The notes under the pieces were generated by a model. The model was given only the letters and a program-made list of their open reading frames with translations. It was not told the DNA's origin and ran no database searches. Shown here piece by piece: positions 11,467 to 21,554 of a stretch of DNA of 64,000 nt. The stretch lies in assembly GCA_026120035.1 (NCBI GenBank), contig JALRME010000015.1:248001-312000 (forward strand), in the 5' to 3' direction. Positions within the stretch are counted from its first letter, which is position 1. Every line of letters begins with the position of its first letter. The stretch comes from Coleophoma eucalyptorum (taxonomy: Eukaryota; Ascomycota; Leotiomycetes; Helotiales; Dermateaceae). Made by a program: the position numbers and the translations under genes.

Positions 11467-13443
11467 TTACAGTTTCTTCCAGTCATAAGCCAAGCTCCAT
11501 GCATAAGCCGCCTCGTAAACATCTGTCTCGGCATACCACTTCCCGACTACCTGCATGCTGACAGGCAGTTTTGTCCCACTACCCTTTAGTGGCCCTTCTT
11601 GAATTTCTAGCATTCCGATGGGCATGGCCAGCACGGGGTGGCCACTTTGGTTGAAAGGTGCTGTATTCGAAGTCAAGCCGACCTAAATGATTGACTTTGT
11701 CAGAAATTTTAGTAAAGGCAGAGAACAACGACTCACCTGCTTAGCAATGAGTTCCAGAGACGTCGCATCCGGTCCGCAATGGCTGTTCGCAATATATGGA
11801 AGATTTGGAAGAATCAAGACATCATATTTTTCGAGTGCTTGATTGTAATCCAACTTGAGCTTCAAGGAAAGATTACTTGCTTTGCCGAGAAGACCCGGAA
11901 ATACCTTTTGAGCATAAGCACCGTTGAGAAAAATATTCTTGGTACTACACTTTTCGTCAGTCAATCCTCAAATATTGCAGACACCGCCTACCTTGGGTAA
12001 GTATTGTCCCATTTCTCCTGCGTCATAGGCCAGATCTTCTTGTTCAATTCATTCAATGCGTATCCACGTCTACCCGTGTTCATACCCATCTTCGTTACAT
12101 AGCCACCGTACTTAGAGATTCCCGTCCAGATAGCCGCACCATGTCTGTGCATCGGGATCGAAACTTCCTCAACTATGGCCCCGAGAGCTTTAAACTTCTC
12201 TGCACTCTCAAGGAATAGCGCACGTACACGCGGATCCATCCCTGGCATATTAAGAGATTCTGCGATGATGCCGATCTTCTTTCCGACTAGTGATCTTGGT
12301 TCTGGCAGCGAGATAAGAGCTTGAAAGTAATCAGGTACGTCTGATGGCAAGGGACTGCCGAAACTACGATCGTCAATCCCGTCAGTTCCTGACATAGCTT
12401 TAAGCATAAGAGCATTGTCAAGGACCGTTCTGGTCATGGGACCAACGTGATCATTCCTGTCATTCGATTAGCTTAGAAAAACCAAAGTTCCCAGAATTGC
12501 ACCTACGTCGCTTCATTCCTGCGAGATGTTAAAATACGTTATTTTACTTCGAGTTTTCATAGACATATCACTTACGATGCACAGCCCGTCCAAGGTATAA
12601 GTCCAAATGTCGGCTTTAAGCCGTAAATACCACACCACCCGGCCGGCTTGAACTTATTAGCCATTGTCAATCGCAAAAGACACGAACTCACAACGCGGAT
12701 GCTCCCTCCCTGATCTGCACCAACAGCCATATCTACATCACCATTCGCTACAAGAGCACCACAACCACTGGAACTACCTCCAGTACTGTATCCTCTTGCA
12801 TAAGGGTTGTGAACAACTCCAGTGGCTGCTGAGTGGCTTGTAGCTGAATGACACATGTTCTCACACACCGCTCTACCAGTAATGGTCCCACCTGATTCTA
12901 GAAGACGTGTGATGAGTGTAGCGTCAACGTCCTAGAAACTTGTCAGATTTCCTCTCAGAACACAGATCTAAATGGGCGTACAGGTACATAATCCTTGAAC
13001 ATGTTTGTACCAAGAAGAAATGGAACACCTGCAATTGCTATACAGTCCTTCACTGCAATCGTCTTTCCAACCAAGGGACCGTTATTGAGCTGAGAATCTT
13101 TGATGGTAGTTCTCCACGCCCAAGCACCCAGTTGGTTGTCCTTAGGATCTGGGAAATGTACATTTTCGCGAGGAAATCTGGCAAGATCCACAGGTGGATT
13201 ATAATCTGGAAATTATTAGCACCATGTGTCTCTCATCTGCCATATCAGGAAATTCCCATTGTGATAATTACCTTCCAAAGCCATTAACTGTTCAGTTGAC
13301 TCATGGTATACTGCCAGAAGTCGGTGCAAGTCTTCTTTCTCTTGTGCATCTGTGATCTTTACACCTAACGATGCTGCGATGTCATCTACCTGTTGCAGAG
13401 TGACGGGATTGTCTGCTCGATAGTCGAGAGAGAAGACCGACAT
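11467..13443 (-). CDS. Amidase (amidase signature family)
   Basis: This multi-exon amidase-signature hydrolase starts [20 protein letters not shown] at 13443 and ends [20 protein letters not shown]...YDWKKL. The Ser-cisSer-Lys catalytic triad is visible: Lys in GKTIAVKD, the cis-Ser in the GGSIRV block and the nucleophile in [17 protein letters not shown]. Introns fall near 13210-13270, 12930-12975, 12660-12700, 12460-12585, 11945-11990 and 11680-11740. The family hydrolyses amide bonds of aliphatic or aromatic amides, ureido compounds or carbamates and releases ammonia; it acts in the cytosol here, since no signal peptide is present. It faces the PuuE-like gene across a 488-bp promoter containing two shared CGG-N7-CCG elements, so the two are probably co-regulated. 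A GTAAGT directly over the stop codon could define an additional 3' intron and a slightly longer C-terminus. Specific substrate unknown. Confidence 0.88.
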
Positions 13444-13728
13444 AATACCTTAGATTCTTAATGAATGGTTTTCTTGTTTGATCTTATAAAATTACTGCTC
13501 TTTTGACTTCGGATGAGATCTGATGAAGTCGGATATGTCTGAGAAAGAGTATGCTTCCAGCGATCACTGCCTCTTGAATTCTGGATTTATTGTTAGTTGA
13601 ACACAGAAAATAGAATGGAAATTACTTGAACAAATGCGTAAAGATATGCACATGAGTATTCTTGTTTACAAATTGCAAATGCAGCTGAGCTGTTCAGGCA
13701 GGAGTGGGCTGTCCGCATAAAGTGTCTG

Positions 13729-13742
13729 CGGAGCATAGCCGA
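13729..13742. promoter_or_regulatory. CGG-N7-CCG element 1
   Basis: The sequence is CGGAGCATAGCCGA, an inverted CGG/CCG pair with a 7-base spacer, the geometry bound by dimeric Zn(II)2Cys6 regulators. It matches element 2 at 12 of 14 positions and lies exactly 21 bp (two helical turns) from it. Binding by the nearby regulator at 15905-18369 is inferred. Confidence 0.5.
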
Positions 13743-13749
13743 CTCCCGT

Positions 13750-13763
13750 CGGAAAATAGCCGA
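13750..13763. promoter_or_regulatory. CGG-N7-CCG element 2
   Basis: The sequence is CGGAAAATAGCCGA, extended to TCGG-N7-CCGA by the preceding T. Between elements 1 and 2 the bases also form CCGAC-N4-GTCGG (13739-13752), an everted CCG/CGG pair. The 3' edge overlaps a CGATAA hexamer. It is a candidate operator for the linked Zn2Cys6 regulator. Confidence 0.5.
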
Positions 13764-13931
13764 TAAGCCATCATTCAGGAAGATCAATATAGTCTCATAT
13801 TATTGAGCATCTGATTTTTGGGAATATGTATATAAGTGTTAAAACATTACTCTGAAAAGCTCATTTTCGCTTTTCAAGAAATCAAATAGGGAACATTCTC
13901 TAGTATCTCTTTGTTGCCAGAAACTTTCAAA

Positions 13932-15105
13932 ATGATTGTTGATCCTCGCTATGATATTCCCCGTAACATGGAAGGTTACGGAGAGGACTCTCACGATCCT
14001 CAATGGCCAAATGGAGCACGAATAGCCGTGTCGTTTGTTCTAAACTACGAGTAAGCTTGGGCAATCCCCTTATTAAGGTTCCAAAATTAAGATCGACAAG
14101 GGAAGGAGCTGAGCGTTCCGTCGAAATGGGCGACGGCATGTCTGAGCCATATCTTTGGGAGAAAGGCGCGAGTGGTGGTTATAGAGAAGGTGCAAGATAC
14201 TGCAATGCTGAAGGTGACTACGAATATGGCAGTCGAGTTGGCGCCTGGAGACTTCTTCGACTCTTCAAGGAGTTCGGCTGGAACTGGACTACTTATGCCA
14301 TCGCGGTTGCCATGGAAAGAAACCCTAAATTCGCACAAGCTTGCGTTAGAGATGGTCACGAGATTGCTTCACATGGTTACCGATGGCTCGATCTATGGGA
14401 CCTTACTGTTGACGAAGACAAGGAAAATATTAAGAAATCTGTGGTGAGTCTTAAGAAGACCACGGGCGTGACACCTTGTGGTGTATACTTTGGGCGTGGT
14501 TCACCAAACACCCGTGGCTTGTTCAAGGTTGCCTTTGAGGAGATGGGAGAGGAGCTGCTTTGGAGTGCGGAAGAGTACAATGATGACGTTCCTTATTGGC
14601 AAGACGCTCCACATGAGAAGGATTTACCCGATGCGGAGAAGAAGGGACTGCTCGTGTTGCCATACAACTACGACTGTAATGGTACGTTTGAGATGCACCT
14701 TGAACTTTACTTTTCTGACAATATCGTTTAGATGGCAAGTTCCACATGAATCCAGGTTAGTTAAAACAACTCCTACTCTTTCAAGTCACACTAATCAGAA
14801 CCAGGCTTTGTCGGTTCACATATGTATCTCGAATATCTAAAGTCGACCTTTGATATGTTTTACCGAGAAGGGGGGAAGATGATGACAATCCCTATGCACT
14901 CTCGCATTGGTAAAGTTCAAATCAAACCTGTCGCAATAAAAAATTACTAATAGGCCCTATAGTTGGCAAAGCTGGCCGTGCAGAAGCTCTGAGAACTTTC
15001 ATGTTATATATCCAATCGAAACCAGGTGTTTGGGTCACAACTCGGAAGGAAATTGCTCTGCACTTCAAGTCTAAATTTCCTTATCGGCCGGGGCATCTTT
15101 GTTAG
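13932..15105 (+). CDS. PuuE-type allantoinase / polysaccharide deacetylase-fold enzyme
   Basis: Five exons (13932-14050, 14101-14681, 14732-14755, 14805-14909, 14963-15105) give a continuous 323-residue protein, close to the roughly 308 residues of bacterial PuuE. The third exon is only 24 bp. The N-terminal pattern RNMEGYG...WPNGARIAVSFVLNYEEGAE, then YEYGSRVGAWRLL, DGHEIASHGYRWLD and SPNTRGL, follows the PuuE branch of the NodB/polysaccharide-deacetylase fold. Characterised bacterial PuuE is a cofactor-independent allantoinase that opens the hydantoin ring of allantoin; other branch members act on different cyclic amides or on chitin-like polymers. No signal peptide is present, which argues for a cytosolic small-molecule hydrolase rather than a chitin deacetylase. 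The divergent amidase and downstream Zn2Cys6 regulator support a nitrogen-catabolic role. The exact substrate is inference. Confidence 0.85.
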
Positions 15106-15904
15106 CGCTTCTACTCACAAAGGAGTTTGTTGAAGACATGTTGTAGTTACAGATTACTAGTTACAAAATATCTACTTTCTGCTAGGAATAATTGAAGTCA
15201 TTTAGGATTTTCAAGAGTTCCTCGCCCCTAATGTGAAATAAATCCTCAAATTATTTACAGTCCTCCACCCCGCAATTAGGGGAAGACGTTGAATTGGGTT
15301 GGCAAAGGCGCAGTCCGGCAAATGTAAACCGTTCTAGCACAACTGAATGAAAGAATTCTCATCGTCAACTATAACGATCACAAATTCCTCGAAGGCTGAA
15401 TCTTTCGTTCCATATATCATTTATCTTTCAAATATACCTTATCAGTGGATCTTTACAGACGTTTTCACAAATAGCATTGGCTGTGGTGTCAGTATTTGCA
15501 GAATCACTACTCACATATATATGAGAAAAATCGGGCATAACAATTATTCAAAGACCAGAGCCTCTTCAAGTTGGCATTATTCTGAAGTTCCCAAAACCAT
15601 AAGCAGTCAGGCTACAAATTGGATGCCAGAAGCTCACAGTAAAGGATATGTATTACCATATCGCCTTATTGGACGATATCGGAGCTTCTCCGATGATAAC
15701 AGGCTCTTATCGCAATGCCGCGTCGGAAGGCCGCCGCCCACGCCCAACTCGTAGGTGGCATAGGTGGGGGGGGTCCTAACTTTCCCGTCATTTATCGCGA
15801 CCTCCCCGATGGAATGGCAACATCGGCCATCAAAGTGCTTGCAAGTGTCGGCAGTGACAATTAGTTAATTGTGATATCGAAGTCAAAATAGTGGTATCAT
15901 AATC
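15106..15904 (+). promoter_or_regulatory. Promoter region of Zn2Cys6 regulator
   Basis: About 800 bp between the PuuE-like gene and the regulator. It holds a perfect inverted repeat with a CGG-N7-CCG core (15678-15694), a CGATAA hexamer on the minus strand (15707-15712) and a CCG-N3-CGG (15718-15726). An open frame at 15347-15754 has no family resemblance and spans these elements, so I regard it as chance. Confidence 0.5.
15678..15694. promoter_or_regulatory. CGG-N7-CCG element 3 (perfect 7-bp arms)
   Basis: ATCGGAG-CTT-CTCCGAT is a perfect inverted repeat containing CGG-N7-CCG, about 210-230 bp upstream of the regulator ATG at 15905. The 14-base core matches element 1 at 11 positions. Its presence before the regulator and before the neighbouring enzyme pair suggests autoregulation plus target control, which is inference. 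Confidence 0.5.
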
Positions 15905-18369
15905 ATGAACTCATCTCCTCCCGTTGCAATTGTTCGGACTGAGCCGACACCCACGCCTGGGCTCGACGAGACGACCCGGGGCACGAAGCGACAGAGATCT
16001 ACAGGTGCTTGTAAACGTTGCAAAGGCAGGAAGTTAGTGGAAGATCCCATCCCGGAATTTTCTTAAACTACTGAAGACTGACCTGAGATAGGCAAAAGGT
16101 ATTTCTAACATAAACTTATCTCGGGTTCATTGCTAAGAATCGACAGTGCAGCAATACGCAGCCCTGTACCAATTGTTCAGGGGCTGGAGTGGAATGCATC
16201 TACCCCGAACAGCCATATCCGACGAGGTGCATTATCAATTCATTTCGAATGACTTTGCTTGCTTACTTTTTATACAGTTATGTTAGATCTCTAGAAGAAA
16301 GAGTGGCTTATCTCGAAACTCAACTCCGAAATGGAGTTGCAATATCTCAGGAAGCCAGCGACCACCATCCAACACTAAACAGTCAAAAGAGGCCAGGATC
16401 ACGAACAGGCAGTCCTCCCACCGATCAACCAGGTCTTTCCAACGGTATCCAAGGAGACTTTCCACTAGTTTCACTTTATTCATCTACCGAGCATTCATTT
16501 CTTGGTAGTACATCAGGCTATCCATTGTCACGAATGTTGCAGTCCGTAGTCAATAAGCAATTGATTGTAGCTGACGGCATCCAACCAAATAACTACATCA
16601 TGGGAGAACCCAAATCTGCGAATCCAGCTCGTATGCCCAGCGATGAGACCTCAGAAATGCTACTCCAGGTATACTGGTCGAAATTTCATGCCAAATACCC
16701 GTTCCTGTCACGGAATGAAATTCTGGATTTGAATGAACGAAGGCACGAGCTTTCTGCTCATCGAGATGAAATCAATACTCAAGAGCTTCATAGTAGTCCC
16801 AGACCGGTTAGAGCAACGAGCCGGAAGCTTCATCTTTCATTATTCAAGCTCAACATGATTTATGCAATCTCAGCACGATACACACAGTTGAGGCAAGCTA
16901 AAGAAGCCGAAAATACTCCTGAGGCATGTATAAAGCTTCTAGGATAAATTTCGATATTGCTGACAGATACAGGAATATTACAACGCGGCGTCTCGAGAGA
17001 TTGATGCAGTATTAAGCGTAAAAGATCTAGATACAATTGATAGTTTACTACTACTTGTGCTCTATCAATTGCGATCACCGTCTTATCCAGGCATGTGGCA
17101 TTTGATTCGTCACGCTATGACAAGTAGTGTCGAGACCGGTTTACACCGCAAAGCTAGAATTCCTTCGCTTGTAGAGAACGAGAGACGAAAGAGGCTGTTC
17201 TGGTGCGTGTATAGTCTTGATCGGGCTGTTGCAATGGCTCTAGGAAGGCCGCATAGTATTAGTGAGAGAGACATTGATACGGAAGTAAGTATTGATTCTA
17301 AAAATACTGTAATTCAGCTCAGTGTTCTACAGAATGGTCCCAATCCCCTTTAACTAAAATCTCAAACACTAATCACGTGTAGTTGCCTGCAAATGTCGAC
17401 GATAGTATCAACGATGAAGCTACTTTGCGACAAGCCATAAACGACTCTATTTCCTTTCCAAAAAGGAGCACAACAATGTCGGCCGCCATACATCAAATTC
17501 GGTTGAAAATAATCGAATCACGTATCCATGAAGCACTCTATTCTGTTCGAAGACCTGACACCGTTCCAGCGGATGAAATTGCGCTGCTGCAACAGCAACT
17601 CCTGGATTGGAAGGAGAATATTCCCGATAGCCCACAAATGGATAGCGAAGAGCAGACCCATCGATCAAGACAGATGCATCTACTGTACTACTATAAAAGT
17701 ATCAGACTCCTCTATCTACCACGAATCAACAGCTTTGAATCTTCTCCTCAAGAATTTCAGAGATGTATCGATGCCGCAGGACAGATTTGTCAGTTGCAAA
17801 AACAAATACACCACACACAGGCTGTCGCTTGGTCACTTCTAGGACTACATGCTACATATCTGGCTGGTCTCACACTTATATACGGATTCTATCTCTCTAG
17901 GAGTATCTTCGACTTCAAGTTTTCTAGTGACATCCGTGCTTGCTCTACAGTTTTGTACATCATTGCAGAGCGGTGGCCTGCGGCAGCAAAATATCGAGAT
18001 GCGTTTGAAGAGCTCGTAGCGAACTTGATAGAGTCTGACCAGCAACAAACAGAATCGAGCAATAACAACAAAGAAGCGACAATCAATGGGGGTAATGAAG
18101 CTTCAAGTAGTACTACATGGCCCCTAAACAACGATTTGGCCAATACACCAACTGCGCCAGAGTTTAGCAGTGCTTTTAATCCCACAGAGCAGACTGGCTG
18201 GCAGATGCAAGATCCGTATTTCCACCCCGTCGCAGCTTCGCATGCCTTTGGTGGTGTAGCAGGGGAACAGGCCTGGGAAATGTTTGAGGATTTGATTGAT
18301 AAGAACTTTCGGCATCAGGTTAAGGGCATACACCTGGGCATTCCAACTTATTTCGCGCCTTATAGTTAA
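15905..18369 (+). CDS. Zn(II)2Cys6 transcription factor with fungal_trans domain
   Basis: Six exons (15905-16032, 16092-16098, 16147-16226, 16278-16923, 16973-17284, 17383-18369) give 719 residues. The zinc cluster is assembled across three exons as ACKRCKGRKQKCSN then CTNCSGAGVEC; the middle exon is only 7 bp. A linker and short coiled coil (YVRSLEERVAYLETQL) follow. The middle is a fungal-specific regulatory domain (YAISARYTQLR; later RRKRLFWCVYSLDRAVAMALGRP). The tail is Asn/Ser/Gln-rich, typical of activation regions. Reading frame demands that the 16924-16972 intron starts with GC (GAG|GCATGT), a non-canonical donor; the nearby GT at 16928 gives a stop or a frameshift with every acceptor tested. 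The gene lies just downstream of the PuuE-like gene and is the obvious candidate regulator of that pair. Confidence 0.9.
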
Positions 18370-19583
18370 TGATATAAGCGGGAAATTTAGGGTAGGATAG
18401 TTAATTTCTGCGATGCTCCGGTTGCACTCTTGAAATGGAAGTGCACCATTCAGTGGCTACCGTCGCTTAACTTCTGCATGCTCACCTATATGAAAACCAT
18501 CCTTTAATATTCCTGACTCTAGCAGCGCATTTTCACTGACTTGTTTAAAAAATTTGATTTCCTAATAATTTGTCACAATTCCTTATCCACATGGTGTTTG
18601 GTTCTTCATCTTGCCAAGCAGCCGTGGAAATTGGCAAATTTGCATGGCGGGGCCGGTCGATAGCCGCTCTGCTCCCGATCATTTCATATTCGTCTGCCAA
18701 ACGATTGCAAAATATCACGAGAACGAGTCGTAAATAACCCCCAAGAAAACATCAGTCAGTCTGTTTATCTTCGAGACCGTTGCAGTTTTATTTTTTTTTA
18801 GATAAAATTTATCTTTCATCTTCTAGATCTGTGAAATCATAATTCTTTGTGTTCCGTTTGGTGCTGTCGGAGCTATAATAAAATCTTTGCAAATATCTTC
18901 AAATGAGAACTATTATTCTGGATGATACGATGTTCTAGATTATCAAATTTCTAGTTATATTCAAGTAAGTGTAGCATATGCATTGGGCATGATCCTAGTG
19001 GCATTAGCAAACATCCGCCAATAAAAGATGACTGCATTTATCTGCAGAACTGGTAGATATTGCACTGCAAAGGGTCAATATACGTCATGTTCAGCAAGTT
19101 GGTTGTGACTTCGTAGAAATAGAGGGGGGGCTGATAGTGGACTTTAGAGTAAAGTAGTTGATTTGCAGAAGAGATCTCAATTAAAATGGATACACTTCAA
19201 GCAAAGCCGGAGAGATCATAATCGGAGGGGGTCGCTGGAGCCTTCAAGAACCACAAGGATCTATATTACCTTAAATATATCCTGGTCCTAAAATTCAAGC
19301 TAACGATAATGAGAAGCGTATCTATATCTCATCGGCATACGTAGAAAAGGATATGATTAAATCACCAGAGGCAGTTCACGAAGAGAGGCGAATTGAGACG
19401 TGCTATCAAAACTGACATGCATCATAACACACGAAAATATTCTAGTTTCTATATACAAGAATGTAAAAGTGGTATGGATTGAGTGTTTCCCCGAAACTCC
19501 TGCCCCACCCATAAAAAGTCCTTTGCATAGGCAGAAAGACCATATCAAACCATTCTCATGGTAAAAAGGCTCGAACGAATTGT
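18370..19583. other. Intergenic, 1.2 kb
   Basis: Between two convergent genes (Zn2Cys6 regulator and LPMO-like protein). AT-rich with T-runs near 18790; no open frame with a recognisable domain and no RNA gene found by eye. Confidence 0.4.
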
Positions 19584-20444
19584 TTAAGAGCACTCGTCAT
19601 CGGCAGCGGCAGCTGAAGGGGTAGCGCTGGCAGAGGATGCGATGGTCTGGAGAGTGGTTGGGACAGCGCTGGATGAAGTAGTAGCAACGACGGCGGCAGC
19701 GGTTGATGAGGCAACAGCAGCGCTGGAGGTGGTAGCAGCGGCGGCGGCGGAGGTAGAAGCAACGGCAGCGGCAGAGGAGGATGCAACAACGGCAGATGAG
19801 GATGCGACAACGGCAGAGGTGGATGCTACAGCAGCAGATGAAGATCCACTGGAAGATCCAGATGAACCGACAGTGAAGTCAACACAAGACTCGTAAGTCT
19901 GGTCAATGGAGGCAGCGTTCCACCAATGCTGGATAACACAGGCACCAGCGGTGGAGCAGGTGTCACCAAGGTCAGATGGGATGGTGATTGAGAAAGATGT
20001 CTCGTTGGCTGGGATGGTGTATGAGTTGTCGGCAAAGTCAGAGTAGTAGAGGAGAATGTCGCCAATGATGGTGTTGGTAGCAGTGTTGACGATGGAGACG
20101 TTGGCAGTTCCGGTGTGAGGAGCGCGAACATCGAATGTGAAGTCGACAACTTGTCCAGCAGTGTATGATTGGACATTGGCGGTGTTGTCGGCGTACTTGT
20201 AACCCTTGCAAAGCCAGATATCACACTCAGCTGCGTCGTAGTCTGACTGAGTGGCAGCGACTTGAAGCTCTCCCTGGATGTTTCCGTAGCTGTCGGATGC
20301 TTGGTTGTTGTAGACTTGTGTTCCACATGCCGCCTCCATGGCCGTTCCAGCAGAGCGGGGAGTGGGAGAGGTGATCATACCGTGAGCGGAGACGGTGGTG
20401 ATCAAGCCGGCAGCAGCGGCGAGGATGGAGGTAGAGTATTGCAT
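19584..20444 (-). CDS. Secreted LPMO_10-like copper-binding protein with Ala/Ser tail
   Basis: This is a single-exon gene of 286 residues. A signal peptide (residues 1-20, ending TTVSA) precedes His-21, so processing would expose an N-terminal histidine, the hallmark of lytic polysaccharide monooxygenases and related copper proteins. A second candidate brace ligand is His-110 in VRAPHTG, with Tyr/Phe near 184-190 (YESCVDF) as possible axial residue. Even-numbered cysteines fit a disulphide-bonded beta-sandwich. The catalytic-type domain ends at about residue 192; residues 193-286 are low-complexity Ser, then Ala/Val/Ser repeats, likely O-mannosylated and wall-associated. No hydrophobic GPI-type end is visible. 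It resembles the chitin-binding type-4 / LPMO_10 group common in ascomycetes. Activity on chitin or cellulose is not established; a non-catalytic copper protein is the alternative. Confidence 0.8.
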   Translation of the reverse strand: MQYSTSILAAAAGLITTVSAHGMITSPTPRSAGTAMEAACGTQVYNNQASDSYGNIQGELQVAATQSDYDAAECDIWLCKGYKYADNTANVQSYTAGQVVDFTFDVRAPHTGTANVSIVNTATNTIIGDILLYYSDFADNSYTIPANETSFSITIPSDLGDTCSTAGACVIQHWWNAASIDQTYESCVDFTVGSSGSSSGSSSAAVASTSAVVASSSAVVASSSAAAVASTSAAAAATTSSAAVASSTAAAVVATTSSSAVPTTLQTIASSASATPSAAAADDECS

Positions 20445-21554
20445 CTTGATGGGTTTGATTTGAAAGAATCGAGGTGGAAGGTTTGATATGGGCTTGAAGT
20501 GATTTGTTGGTGATAAGCGTCCAGGCTAAATGACCAGCAAGCAGGTGTGAATGAATGTATATCGAGCAATGAATGTAATGGTAACGAGACCGAGAAAAGA
20601 ATGTATTTGCTTGGCAAAGGACAAGAAGGGCAGGAAAGAACTGGTAAAGGTTAATCAAGAGGGAAGAAAAGCATGGTCTCTGGGGAGGGCAATCGTCTTA
20701 TATCTCTGGCACCATAGCCACGAGTTGAAAGGCTTAGCCCACATGGAGCCTGGTAGCAAATAAAACGGCTGATAGCCGTATACAATAGATTGCTGCTTAA
20801 GCGACCCGACAGAGTTGTTTGGTGTTTATGGAGAATATCCACATGTTCATCTTAATGGGTGTTTCTGTTGTAATGCCTGCGACCCAAGAAGGCGAAGAAA
20901 GCGACATTGGGACAGCTCAATCAGCCCCTTGGTTGAATTTCGTCACCGCTGGCATCACTTGAAGATTCAAATTGATCGAATTGGGCCGGGCCCCGAGATG
21001 ATCATCTGTCTGAGACCGACAACTTTAAACTTCTACGCGCTTGCATGTCCGGAAACAGGGATAGCCTACGACATCTACCACGCTCCTATGAAGACCCACG
21101 AGTTGTATGAAACGATATGAGAAGAGATGTTCGCCAAAAGAATTAAGGGGCATGAATAATGTTTTAATATATCTCGCTTGATTTGTCCCAGTTAACGCTG
21201 CCTCGTTCCTGTTTCATCAATTTGTTTAGATGAAATCCGACAGGGGCTCAGCAAGATAAGCGAGCACTGCCCATGTTCTGACAGTCACACCTAAATTGCA
21301 ACTGAACCGAGCCCCGGGTCAACTTTGTTAATGAAAAGGAATTGCTTTTCCCATTATGGACAGCGCACGAAGGATTCCAGGCATTGCCATTGCTTGGTTT
21401 CTGCATCGCCCGTCACGTTCCTGGATCCGAGATCAGCTGACGGTTTCGAGAATCAGCCATGCGACGATTAGACGGTAAACAGAACATCTACAGTATCCAT
21501 ACATCATCTGCTACATAATACCGAGTGGCGGCTTGTGCCCTGCGCCCACTTACC
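20445..21554. promoter_or_regulatory. Intergenic: LPMO-like gene promoter
   Basis: About 1.1 kb upstream of the LPMO-like gene and downstream of the PhyH-type dioxygenase, both on the minus strand. A plus-strand 101-codon open frame (20815-21120) has an unusual Arg-rich stretch but no recognisable family, and I do not call it. No clear operator was seen. Confidence 0.4.

Larger units (their letters stand above)
13444..13931. promoter_or_regulatory. Divergent promoter, amidase / PuuE-like gene
   Basis: This 488-bp region is shared by two divergent genes. It holds two near-identical inverted repeats of the Zn2Cys6 type, CGG-N7-CCG, at 13729-13741 and 13750-13762, annotated separately. A CGATAA hexamer (13761-13766), matching the HGATAR site of AreA-type nitrogen regulators, overlaps the end of the second element. 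The elements lie about 170-200 bp upstream of the plus-strand ATG and about 290-320 bp upstream of the minus-strand ATG, a normal distance for fungal activating sequences. Confidence 0.6.

Noticed and set aside
15347..15754. 135-codon plus-strand open frame upstream of the Zn2Cys6 gene
   Set aside because: Composition is not protein-like, no family match, and it spans the putative operator elements.
19642..19896. Plus-strand Ala/Glu-rich frame opposite the LPMO-like tail
   Set aside because: It is the antisense shadow of a low-complexity Ala/Val/Ser coding tract.
20815..21120. 101-codon plus-strand open frame with RRRRKR run
   Set aside because: No domain, no supporting context; a short frame of this length is expected by chance.
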